From NCBI GenBank assembly GCA_902489575.1, contig CABUAQ010000066.1, positions 1-11,437 of the forward strand: a stretch of DNA of 11,437 bases, read 5' to 3'. Made by a program: the position numbers and the translations under genes. Source of the DNA: an uncultured bacterium (GTDB lineage Bacteria > Cyanobacteriota > Vampirovibrionia > Gastranaerophilales > Gastranaerophilaceae). This document shows positions 1 to 7,324 of this stretch, in pieces; positions within the stretch are counted from its first letter, which is position 1, and every line of letters starts with the position of its first letter. The notes beneath the pieces were generated by a model. It searched no databases. It was not told the DNA's origin and saw nothing but the letters and a program-made list of their open reading frames with translations.

Positions 1-2
1 AT

Positions 3-3000
3 TTAAGGCAGTGTTTAATGTTCAATTTTATATACAAAAACACTGATTATTTTAAAAATATTAAATATTTATTTGTAGATGATGCGGATGAATGTACTCC
101 TATATGTGTTGATTTTATTGAATATCTATCGAAAAATTTAAAGGATTTTTATATAGCTGTTGATCCTTTGGGTTCTTCAAGGTGCGGATATTTGAGTGCT
201 GATAAAAATAATTTTACTTCATTTTTGAAGATGTTCAAATATCCAGAGGTAATTCATTTGGATTCGGAAAATAGTGCTGAAAAAATCGGAAAGCTTTTAT
301 ATGATAATGTTTATTGCGGTCAATTGAATGTTTTAGATAAGTTTACTTATGAATCTTTTTCAAAGCGTTCAGGTATGGTAGAAGCAGCTTTAGCTAAGGT
401 TAGAGAACTTGTTGCTGTGAATAAGGCTGCCCCTTGTGATATAGCTATAATTTCTCCTGTTATTGATGATATGCTGAAGTTTTCTTTAAGGGAAAATCTT
501 AGGAATAGTATTAACCTGTTATATCTTTCAGGCAGTGAAAAGCTTATCCAAAACCGCTTTGTGCAGGCTGCAATTACAATATTAAAGCTCAATACCGAAT
601 TGAAATATTCCTTGAGTGAATTTGATATAAGAATTATTTTGTCAGAGTTTTTGAAAATCCCATTAAAGTATTGCGAAGAAATTTTACAACATTTTCATTC
701 GAATAAAGAATTTATTGTGTATGATTTTGGGGATGAAGATTATAATCGTGCGTATAATAAATTTCTTGCTCTGGTTGAAAAATTATCTTTTTCTGATTTG
801 AAAATTTCAGAGCAAATTATTCTTATTTATAATGAACTTTTTAGTATTTCGGCTGCAGATATTGAACAAATTAATAAATTTAATTTCTTTTTGAAGCAGA
901 TTGTTGATTTTGAGAATATTTTCGGCGCAAATTTCAATAAAAGAAAACTTGATATTATATTGCAGGTTGAAAATTCTATCATTGCTGAAAATCCGTATTC
1001 GGTATTAGATATCGGCAGAAGTGATTTAGTTGTTTCCACTCCGCAAAAAATTATTGATAATCATATAAAAACTAAATATCAAATATGGCTGGATGTTTCA
1101 AGTTCTGAGTGGATAAAATCTGATACGGGACCTTTGTATAATGCCTGGGTTTTTCAAAAAGATTGGGATAAAGATGAGTATACTCTTGAAGACAATATTG
1201 AATTATCAAAAGATAAAAATGCACGTGTTTTAAGAAAATTATCACTTTGTGCAGGAGAAAGAGTATTTTGTTATTCAAGTTTGTTTGATTCAAACGGTGT
1301 TGAAAATTACGGCGGAATTGAACCATATATTATAGTTGAGCAGGATGATGAAAAAGTAGATAATGCCCCTGTATTTAAGATAATTCCAAGAGAAGATCAA
1401 AAACCTGTATTAGATTATATTAAAGGTTTTATGGGAATTTCTGCTGTCCCCGGAGCAGGAAAAACAACTATTTTGCTTGCTCTTATTATAAAACTTCTTG
1501 AAAGAGGAATAAATCCTGAACGTATATTTGTTTTAACTTATATGGATTCGGCTGCAAGAAATTTTAGAGAGCGAATTAAAAATGTTCGTAAAAATTCTGC
1601 AAAGTTACCAAATATTAGTACGATACACGGTTTGGCTTTGAGAATTTTAAAAGAAAACGGGAATTATGAAAAACTTGGTTTATCAGGAGATTTTGAAATC
1701 TGTGATGATTCACAGCGTGGCCGTATTTTGCGAGAGATTGCTTCCCGCCTTAAAATTGATCAAAAAACATCAGAAGAATTTGACAGGGGTGTGTCTGTAT
1801 TTAAGATGGGCGGTGGAGAATTTAGTGGTTCAGTGTCAGATTTCAAACTTAAAAAATTTATTATGTTTTATCAGGCTTATCAAGATAATTTAAAGGAATA
1901 TAATCTAATTGATTATGATGATATGCTCACAGGATCAGTGAGAATATTGAAAGAAAATCCTGATATATTATCTCACTATCAGGAAATTTGTGAATACCTT
2001 ATTGAAGATGAAGCTCAGGATTCTTCCGGAGTTCAGCAGGAATTGATTTCTCTATTGGCAGGTAAACATAAAAATGTAATCAGGTGTGGGGATGTTAATC
2101 AGTCTATTACCGCGACATTTTCAAATGCCGATGTTGAAGGCTTTAGAAGATTTATTACAGACAACAATAATGTAACAATGAATTGTTCGCAGCGTTGTAC
2201 AAAAGATGTGTGGGAAACTGCCAATCGACTTGTAAATTTAGCTTTTGAAAATAAGGACAGTGAGAGTGCTTTTTTTAAGATGTATATGCAGCCTGTTGCC
2301 GGTAAAAATCCTGTTAATGAATCAAAAGGAGCATCTGTTGAAGGGGCGATTTTTGATTCCATGCTTGAAGAACGGAATGCTGTTTTGAAAATTATTAAAG
2401 ATACATTATCCAAGCATCCCGGGTATACCGTGGGAATTTTACTGAGAAACAATTACCAGGTTGCAGCATGGCAAAATTTGATTGAAAATAGCGGATTAAA
2501 GGTTATTACGCGTAATCAATGTTTGGAACAAAAAGCTATATTTAAAGCAATTTTTGCAGTTATGAAGATGGTTTTAAATCCGTTCGATAATGATGTTGTT
2601 GCTCAAAATTTTGAAGTGCTTGCTGATTTAGGGTTTTATAAGCGAGGGTTAGATGCTGAGATAAGAAAGTATGAAAATCCTTTTATAAGGCTTAATTCTG
2701 ATAATTTCAATAATATTGTTCTTGAACAATTTTACTGGGATTTGAATTATTGGGTATCATTATGCTATCTGACTCCGAGTGAACTTGCTGTTAAAATAGG
2801 TATGGGATTTTTTAAAAGTGATATTGAAAAAGCTAATATTTATTTGATTTCTACATTGATAAAACGAATTTGTATTAAAAATAATTCTTTAGAATATGCG
2901 GTTAATCGTCTTTCTGAATTGTCTAAGAAACCTAATTTGAGCGGTTTTAAGTTTTTTTCAGAGGAAGACGAGGAAGATAAGAAATTTCTTGCTGGAAAAG

Positions 3001-3377
3001 TTCAGATTATGACTATGCATAAATCAAAAGGCGATGAGTTTAATCTGGTGTTTTTACCGGAGATGACTGAGCGGAATCTTGCTTTGTCCATGGATACTAT
3101 AAATTTAAAGTCTTCTGATTTTATTGAGGCTGTAAAAAATTTAAATCCTAATTACAAGAGAAAGTCTGAATATGAAATAAAACAAGAAATACTTGCAGAA
3201 AATTTAAGACTATTATACGTTGCAATAACACGTGCCAAAAATAAGCTATATTTTACAGTTTCTAAAAAACTTAAAAATCGTTTTGGGAAAGAAAGTACTA
3301 ACCATATTAACGGAGTTATATTTGAGGATTTGTTAAATTGTCAGGCTATAAGTGTCGGGGGTATATATGATAAATAA
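3..3377 (+). CDS. UvrD/AddA-like SF1 DNA helicase, 5' end cut off by the window
   Basis: The C-terminal half carries a complete superfamily 1A helicase. Numbering residues from the ATG at 18, it has a Q motif (REDQKPVL, 458-465), Walker A (AVPGAGKTT, 476-484), motif Ia (505-520), motif Ib (STIHGLAL, 534-541), Walker B (LIEDEAQDSS, 661-670), motif III (GDVNQS, 691-696), motif V (MTMHKSKGDEFNLVFLP, 998-1014) and motif VI (LLYVAITRAKNKLY, 1065-1078). The first ~440 residues look like a second, decayed helicase: a Walker B-like LFVDDADECTP at 18-28, a motif III-like AVDPLGS at 47-53, and TPQKIIDN/QIWLDVSSSEW at 341-365 where motif V would lie. A Walker A for this half would sit upstream of the window, and the frame is open back to position 3, so the ATG at 18 is probably internal. 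The stop overlaps the nuclease gene. Expected role: ATP-driven DNA unwinding in break repair or recombination. Helicase identity is firm; the exact subfamily is not. Confidence 0.88.
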   Translation, partial: LRQCLMFNFIYKNTDYFKNIKYLFVDDADECTPICVDFIEYLSKNLKDFYIAVDPLGSSRCGYLSADKNNFTSFLKMFKYPEVIHLDSENSAEKIGKLLYDNVYCGQLNVLDKFTYESFSKRSGMVEAALAKVRELVAVNKAAPCDIAIISPVIDDMLKFSLRENLRNSINLLYLSGSEKLIQNRFVQAAITILKLNTELKYSLSEFDIRIILSEFLKIPLKYCEEILQHFHSNKEFIVYDFGDEDYNRAYNKFLALVEKLSFSDLKISEQIILIYNELFSISAADIEQINKFNFFLKQIVDFENIFGANFNKRKLDIILQVENSIIAENPYSVLDIGRSDLVVSTPQKIIDNHIKTKYQIWLDVSSSEWIKSDTGPLYNAWVFQKDWDKDEYTLEDNIELSKDKNARVLRKLSLCAGERVFCYSSLFDSNGVENYGGIEPYIIVEQDDEKVDNAPVFKIIPREDQKPVLDYIKGFMGISAVPGAGKTTILLALIIKLLERGINPERIFVLTYMDSAARNFRERIKNVRKNSAKLPNISTIHGLALRILKENGNYEKLGLSGDFEICDDSQRGRILREIASRLKIDQKTSEEFDRGVSVFKMGGGEFSGSVSDFKLKKFIMFYQAYQDNLKEYNLIDYDDMLTGSVRILKENPDILSHYQEICEYLIEDEAQDSSGVQQELISLLAGKHKNVIRCGDVNQSITATFSNADVEGFRRFITDNNNVTMNCSQRCTKDVWETANRLVNLAFENKDSESAFFKMYMQPVAGKNPVNESKGASVEGAIFDSMLEERNAVLKIIKDTLSKHPGYTVGILLRNNYQVAAWQNLIENSGLKVITRNQCLEQKAIFKAIFAVMKMVLNPFDNDVVAQNFEVLADLGFYKRGLDAEIRKYENPFIRLNSDNFNNIVLEQFYWDLNYWVSLCYLTPSELAVKIGMGFFKSDIEKANIYLISTLIKRICIKNNSLEYAVNRLSELSKKPNLSGFKFFSEEDEEDKKFLAGKVQIMTMHKSKGDEFNLVFLPEMTERNLALSMDTINLKSSDFIEAVKNLNPNYKRKSEYEIKQEILAENLRLLYVAITRAKNKLYFTVSKKLKNRFGKESTNHINGVIFEDLLNCQAISVGGIYDK

Positions 3378-4014
3378 TTTTTCTCCAAATATGCTAAAAA
3401 CATATATGACTTGTCCGAAGAAATTTTATTATCAGTATATTGCTTCTGTAAAAGTGCCATTGTCTTCTGTTCCGTTTGAAAAAGGTAAGAAGATTCATGC
3501 TCTTGCTAATTATTTTTTGCAGGGGGTAAATATTTCCCGTATAGAAACTTCTCTTAATGAAGATGAACGCACGGTTTGGAACTTATTGTTAAATAATAAA
3601 TATTTTCAAAAAGATTATTTAAAATCCGAGTATCAATTGTTTTGTAAGCTTGGTAAATTTTGGATTGGCGGGAGATTAGATGCTGTTGTTCATGATGAAC
3701 AAAACTATTATATTCTGGATTATAAGACAGGGGCTGTTCCAAAAAATCCGGAATTTGATCCGCAAACTATGGTTTACTTGCTTTCTCTTGATAAAGCTTT
3801 GAGTGCTTATGATTCAATATCTTTTGTCTATATAAATTTAAAAGATAACGTTAATTATGTAGTAGATTTTACTCCGGAATTAAAAGTTCAATATGAGCAA
3901 AAGTTGCTAAAAATTTGTGAATTAATCGCAGGAGATACAGTATATAAATGTAATTGCGAAAGTTGTGCACGGTGTGAGTATTTCAAAATTTGTAGTAATT
4001 GTATTGTTGACTAA
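3367..4014 (+). CDS. RecB/Cas4/AddB-like PD-(D/E)XK nuclease with putative Fe-S cluster
   Basis: A 215-residue stand-alone nuclease domain of the PDDEXK_1 type. Visible motifs are SPNMLKTYMTCPKKFYYQY (6-24), KGKKIH with the motif I His44, the active-site strand pair GGRLDAVV (Asp105) and ILDYKTG (Asp118, Lys120), and the following Gln133 in DPQTMVYLL. Cys16 in TCPKKF together with Cys200-x2-Cys203-x5-Cys209 reproduces the one-plus-three cysteine layout that binds a 4Fe-4S cluster in AddB and Cas4. Cys195, Cys197 and Cys212 are extra. I chose the ATG at 3367 because GGGGG lies five bases upstream and it is the first ATG in frame; a GTG at 3352 would add five residues. The gene overlaps the helicase stop by 11 bases, implying coupled translation and probably one complex, as in AddAB where the nuclease is fused to the helicase chain. 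No cas1 or cas2 is nearby, so a CRISPR role is unlikely. Confidence 0.85.
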   Translation: MINNFSPNMLKTYMTCPKKFYYQYIASVKVPLSSVPFEKGKKIHALANYFLQGVNISRIETSLNEDERTVWNLLLNNKYFQKDYLKSEYQLFCKLGKFWIGGRLDAVVHDEQNYYILDYKTGAVPKNPEFDPQTMVYLLSLDKALSAYDSISFVYINLKDNVNYVVDFTPELKVQYEQKLLKICELIAGDTVYKCNCESCARCEYFKICSNCIVD

Positions 4015-4034
4015 ATTAAAATATATGATATATT
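4007..4034 (+). promoter_or_regulatory. Candidate sigma70-type promoter for the pilin-like gene
   Basis: TTGACT at 4007-4012 and TATATT at 4029-4034 are separated by 16 bases, one mismatch each from consensus. The -35 element overlaps the stop codon of the nuclease gene. A transcript would start near 4041, leaving about 30 untranslated bases before the leader ATG at 4072. Confidence 0.45.
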
Positions 4035-4071
4035 AAAACTGGTGTCATATATGAAGAAAGGTTGGTAAATT

Positions 4072-4113
4072 ATGCTAAGATTACGAAATAGTCTGAGTTT
4101 CGGGGGGGGGTAA
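4072..4113 (+). CDS. 13-codon leader ORF ending at the G9 tract
   Basis: The ATG at 4072 is preceded by GAAAGG (4056-4061), a usable ribosome site ten bases away. It encodes MLRLRNSLSFGGG and stops at TAA immediately after the G run. The three glycines are the nine G. With eight G instead of nine, the frame continues without a stop into the pilin-like gene, giving a protein of about 308 residues. This ORF may therefore be the true 5' end of that gene in an 'off' state, a translated leader, or the result of a miscounted homopolymer. It has no recognisable domain. Confidence 0.4.
   Translation: MLRLRNSLSFGGG
4102..4110 (+). repeat. Run of nine G (candidate slippage tract)
   Basis: Nine consecutive G lie in otherwise AT-rich sequence, between a ribosome site plus ATG and a downstream open frame that begins at 4097. 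G tracts of this length are classic sites of slipped-strand phase variation in other bacteria. Here the length decides whether the leader frame joins the pilin frame. Confidence 0.7.
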
Positions 4114-4324
4114 CCTTTTAAAGCCTTCATTTGATAAGGTTTTACACCTATTTGGTCTTTTAGCGAATGTTACATTGAGTCATCACAAGCAGGACAAAAT
4201 CCTATTAAGCAGTAATCTGAATTTTTTGTCACCGCAAAGGAGTGATAGCGATTGTGGCAATCATGTGGTGAATAATTTATCCGCAGAAAAATTTAAAACT
4301 GACTGTAATGACCTGTTTTATAAG
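4114..4324 (+). other. Stop-free leader region upstream of the pilin-like gene
   Basis: This stretch has no independent gene but is open in the pilin frame throughout (the last in-frame stop upstream is at 4094-4096). It would encode NLLKPSFDKVLHLFGLLANV followed by a polar segment with two cysteines, ending in NDLFYK just before MSRKFAAF. No domain is recognised. It is far too long for an ordinary prepilin leader. AAAGGAG at 4236-4242 resembles a ribosome site but has no start codon in the pilin frame at proper distance. Confidence 0.4.
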
Positions 4325-4999
4325 ATGAGTAGAAAATTTGCTGCATTTACTTTAGCTGAAGTTTTAATAACTTTAGCTATTATCGGTGTTGTTGCAGCTC
4401 TTACTATACCCGGTTTGATTACGGCACATAAAAGACATAGGATAGCAACTCAGGTAGAAAAGGCTTTTTCTACTATTAATCAAGCTATAAGATTGTCTGA
4501 GACAGAAAATGGAGAAATGGAAACCTGGGATAAGTCGTTATCTCCGGTTGAATTTATAGATAAATATTTTCGTCCGTATATTAAAATAATGCAAATTTGT
4601 AAAGGAGAAGGTTCTTGTGGATACAAAACATATCCGTGGAGATATTTGAATGGAAACCAAGGATTATATGATTCGCCATTTAATGTAGGCAGAGTTCCTT
4701 TTATTTCTATGGATGGTATTTTATATACATTTGCATTTCGTAATGATGGTTTGTCGTCTAGTGGCAATGATAAAATGATCATTATAGATATCAATGGTTC
4801 AGATATGCCAAACCGATTTGGACATGATGTGTTTTTCTTTTACCGGATAGAAGAAGCTGATTCTATAATACCGTATGGTGCAGATAAAGGAACAGCGGCA
4901 ATTAATCGCAGTTGTTCATCCGGAGGTGATGGAATGTACTGTGCTGCAATAATTAGGGAGAATGGTTGGAAAATTCCAAAAAATTATCCTCTAAAATAA
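4325..4999 (+). CDS. Type IV pilin / type II secretion pseudopilin-like protein
   Basis: From the ATG at 4325 this is 224 residues starting MSRKFAAFTLAEVLITLAII, a type III prepilin signal. It has a basic start, a predicted cut before Phe8 (AA|FTLAEV), the invariant Glu at mature position 5 (Glu12), and a hydrophobic helix to about residue 32. Ala replaces the usual Gly at -1. The rest is a globular exported domain with four cysteines (92, 98, 197, 206), possibly two disulfides, ending in CAAIIRENGWKIP. The start is uncertain: there is no Shine-Dalgarno sequence before 4325, and the same frame is open back to 4097, with a TTG at 4175 that also lacks one. The only good ribosome site upstream is at 4056-4061 and feeds the leader ORF, out of frame by one base. 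Likely membrane-anchored and processed by a prepilin peptidase; substrate or pilus role unknown. Confidence 0.8.
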   Translation: MSRKFAAFTLAEVLITLAIIGVVAALTIPGLITAHKRHRIATQVEKAFSTINQAIRLSETENGEMETWDKSLSPVEFIDKYFRPYIKIMQICKGEGSCGYKTYPWRYLNGNQGLYDSPFNVGRVPFISMDGILYTFAFRNDGLSSSGNDKMIIIDINGSDMPNRFGHDVFFFYRIEEADSIIPYGADKGTAAINRSCSSGGDGMYCAAIIRENGWKIPKNYPLK

Positions 5000-5003
5000 T
5001 TTT

Positions 5004-5027
5004 AAAAATTTTGATTGTCAAATTTTT
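5004..5027. terminator. Possible weak bidirectional terminator between convergent genes
   Basis: AAAATTTTGA and TCAAATTTTT form a stem with one bulge and a three-base loop, flanked by A- and T-rich sequence. It lies where the pilin-like gene and the PdxA-family gene converge. All pairs but two are A-T, so stability is doubtful; no better terminator was seen in 5000-5057. Confidence 0.35.
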
Positions 5028-5057
5028 AGATGGTTGTATGCAAATATTCAACCAATT

Positions 5058-5975
5058 TTAAAGAACTTCTTTTATCGCAGAAATCATGCCTTCAGGATTT
5101 GCAATATTTTTTCCTGCGATATCAAAAGCTGTTCCATGTCCGGGAGAAGTTCTTACTATATCAAGTCCGATTGTCATATTTACTGTTTTGTTTCCTGCAA
5201 CTGTTTTTATCGGAATAAGTCCCTGGTCGTGGTAGTTTGCGATATAGCAATCGTAATTATCTTTTGTTTTATTTATAAAATGTTGAGATGCTTTTATAAA
5301 TAAAGTATCTGCAGGTAGAGGCATTGTTATATTTATACCATTTGATTGTAATTCTTGAACTGCCGGTATTAAAATATCAAGTTCTTCTCTGCCTAAAATG
5401 CCGTCTTCTCCGGCATGCGGATTAAACCCGCAAAGCGCAAAGCTCGGGCTAGGAATTTCAAATTGTTTTTCGAATGTGTTAACCAAATTTTTTATTTTTG
5501 TTACTACAAGGTCTTTGTTTAAAAAAATATCTTTTAATGCACAATGTCTTGTCAGCAGTAGAACTCTAAATCCTCCTGCGACAAATAGCATTTCTGCAAG
5601 CTGACTGTCGTGTGCTAAAAACTTTTGAAGAATTTCGGTTTGTCCGTTGAAGTTATATCCGGCAAGATGAAGTGAATTTTTAGCAACTGGAGCTGTGACA
5701 ATAGCTCTGGGTTTTATTTCACAAACCTTCATCAATGATTTATAAGAAAATTCACCGGCTTCTTTGGTTACTTTCCCGGGTTGAATATCCTGGCTTGAAT
5801 AAGGAATTTCAATAATTTCGTAATCTTTGTCAAGCTGTCCGTAATAAGATAATATTTTTGAATTACTAATTATTGCAATTTTATCTTTTGGAATATCAAG
5901 CTGTTTTAATGCTTTTATTGTAATTTCTGTTCCAATACCGTTAGGGTCGCCGGTTGTTATTGCAATTTTTTGCAC
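5058..5975 (-). CDS. pdxA: PdxA-family dehydrogenase, probably 4-phospho-D-threonate 3-dehydrogenase (PdxA2-like)
   Basis: A 305-residue cytoplasmic protein with PdxA hallmarks: TTGDPNGIGTEI (7-18), metal ligands His144 (LTRHCALKDI), His187 (GFNPHAGEDG) and His249 (NYHDQGL), and phosphate/substrate residues Lys257, Asn266 and Arg275 (VRTSPGHGTA). Family members use NAD(P) and a divalent metal to oxidise a 4-phospho-hydroxy acid and decarboxylate it. PdxA acts in vitamin B6 synthesis; PdxA2 makes dihydroxyacetone phosphate from 4-phospho-D-threonate. The kinase gene 29 bases upstream favours PdxA2. One substrate-binding residue differs: the GHTE motif (His136 in E. coli PdxA) reads GQTE here, Gln112 encoded by CAA. 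Translation starts at GTG with AAAGGGG seven bases upstream. A biosynthetic PdxA role is not excluded. Confidence 0.9.
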   Translation of the reverse strand: MQKIAITTGDPNGIGTEITIKALKQLDIPKDKIAIISNSKILSYYGQLDKDYEIIEIPYSSQDIQPGKVTKEAGEFSYKSLMKVCEIKPRAIVTAPVAKNSLHLAGYNFNGQTEILQKFLAHDSQLAEMLFVAGGFRVLLLTRHCALKDIFLNKDLVVTKIKNLVNTFEKQFEIPSPSFALCGFNPHAGEDGILGREELDILIPAVQELQSNGINITMPLPADTLFIKASQHFINKTKDNYDCYIANYHDQGLIPIKTVAGNKTVNMTIGLDIVRTSPGHGTAFDIAGKNIANPEGMISAIKEVL

Positions 5976-6004
5976 TGAAACCCCTTTCTGCTGTATTTAC
6001 AACT

Positions 6005-7324
6005 TTATCCCTCATGTTTTTCAAAGTACTTGAGGATTTCAATTAGTGTACTGCTGCTGCCTAAATTCCCGGATTTTGTTACTATCCACTGATCAGAATT
6101 AATATTTTTACTCAGAGCTATGGCAGGCAGAACTTCATCAATAAGTTTTAATTGATTTGCATTAATCGCGTTGCAGCACTTATAAGAGGTTTCTCCGCCT
6201 AATGTTATTAGAACAGCTCTTTTTCTATTAAGGACTTGTTTTGTAAGTTCTGCCAGAAAATCAGTTATTGCATTGGCAAGTCCTGATTTTGTCAAATCAG
6301 CATTCATTGTGTCTTCTGAAAAACCGTCAAAATTTTTCAACAGTTTTGATGTATGAACAAGTACAATATTGTTATTTGTCAGATTTGAGATTATTCTATT
6401 TACCAAATCTTCATTTACGCCAGAAAGAACGGTATTTGTATCAAGTTCGATAATAAGGCTGTTTTCTTCATATTCTTCACTTTGTTCAAATTTGTCGATC
6501 TGGTTTGATGTAATTTGTGTTGCACTGCCGGAAACAATAAACTTAGGCAGTGTAGGCAATTTGACCGGAAGAACTTCGCCATCTTCATTCGGGGGAAACC
6601 ATTCGTTGCTCAGGACTTTTCCTGCAGCAGCTGTTCCAACAGGCAAAATCCTATAACTTGATTTTTGCATAGCCAGAACTATCTGTTCAATGTCTGTAGT
6701 GGAAACAGCGTCTGCTACAATGATTTTTGCGCCTTTTTCAATGATTTTATTGATTTTTTTCAGTATTGGACCGGCGCCATCCATAATTGTTTTGAGTTTG
6801 ATACTATCAATTAAATCTTCAAGGTTTTCTCCCAGTTGTTGTTTGAGAAGGGTCGGCAGGTGGGATTCACAAATAGGTGAATGCGGATCCCGCGCCATTT
6901 CGGTTCTTTCAATAGGTACCCCGCGGAGCAGGTGGTATCCGCCTACGGTAATTCTGCCTTCTTGTGGAAATGCCGGAATGATTATGGCCGCATCCCATCC
7001 TAAAACTTCAAGCATGGAAAGAGTCTCAACAGCAATATTTCCACGTACTGTAGAATCAATCTTTTTGTAGAAAAAGTCAGGATTAATCTTGTCTACAAAC
7101 AATTGAGTTGCTTGCTTAACTTTTTCAAAAGCTTCTTGTGGTGTGATATTTCGGGATTCTGTCGAAATTGCCCAAGCTTGCCGGATATTTGAACTTACCG
7201 GTTCAATTTCCGTATTTAATAAAATATTTGTATCTGTCCCGTTTAATTGAAATTGTAATGCGGTATCATTAGCACCGGTTAAATCATCTGCTATTATACC
7301 GACAGTATTTGAACTAATTATCAT
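6005..7324 (-). CDS. DUF1537 four-carbon acid-sugar kinase (D-threonate/D-erythronate kinase type)
   Basis: A 439-residue protein, normal length for the family. The N-terminal substrate domain has IADDLTGANDT (11-21), KKIDSTVRGN (87-96), and PAFPQEGR (117-124) followed by GGYHLLRGVPIERT (128-141). The C-terminal nucleotide-binding domain has SGSATQIT (265-272), LGGETSY (375-381) and TKSGNLG (416-422). Characterised members (DtnK, DenK, LtnK, OtnK) use ATP to phosphorylate four-carbon aldonic acids at O4. With the PdxA-family gene directly downstream, the likely route is D-threonate or D-erythronate to the 4-phosphate and then to dihydroxyacetone phosphate plus CO2. The ATG shares four bases (ATGA) with the ssb stop, so translation is coupled to ssb. 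No transporter or regulator for the substrate is in the window, and the exact substrate cannot be read from sequence. Confidence 0.9.
   Translation of the reverse strand: MIISSNTVGIIADDLTGANDTALQFQLNGTDTNILLNTEIEPVSSNIRQAWAISTESRNITPQEAFEKVKQATQLFVDKINPDFFYKKIDSTVRGNIAVETLSMLEVLGWDAAIIIPAFPQEGRITVGGYHLLRGVPIERTEMARDPHSPICESHLPTLLKQQLGENLEDLIDSIKLKTIMDGAGPILKKINKIIEKGAKIIVADAVSTTDIEQIVLAMQKSSYRILPVGTAAAGKVLSNEWFPPNEDGEVLPVKLPTLPKFIVSGSATQITSNQIDKFEQSEEYEENSLIIELDTNTVLSGVNEDLVNRIISNLTNNNIVLVHTSKLLKNFDGFSEDTMNADLTKSGLANAITDFLAELTKQVLNRKRAVLITLGGETSYKCCNAINANQLKLIDEVLPAIALSKNINSDQWIVTKSGNLGSSSTLIEILKYFEKHEG

Noticed and set aside
2099..2452. 117-codon minus-strand open frame inside the helicase gene
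   Set aside because: It lies opposite a continuous, motif-rich coding frame, with no ribosome site and no recognisable domain; the same holds for the other antisense and out-of-frame openings inside clear genes.
3352..3366. GTG at 3352 as the nuclease start
   Set aside because: The ATG at 3367 has GGGGG at suitable distance, whereas the GTG has no ribosome site and would overlap that G run.
3367..4014. Cas4-like nuclease as part of a CRISPR-Cas locus
   Set aside because: No cas1, cas2, effector gene or repeat array is in the window, and the overlap with a helicase gene points to an AddAB-like repair role.
4112..4141. AACCTT/AAGGTT inverted repeat after the G tract as a riboswitch or terminator
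   Set aside because: Six-base arms with an 18-base loop and no further pairing; not enough structure to call.
4236..4242. AAAGGAG as the ribosome site of the pilin-like gene
   Set aside because: The nearest in-frame start codons are GTG at 4265 and 4268, more than 20 bases away; the bases are also explained as codons of the open leader frame.
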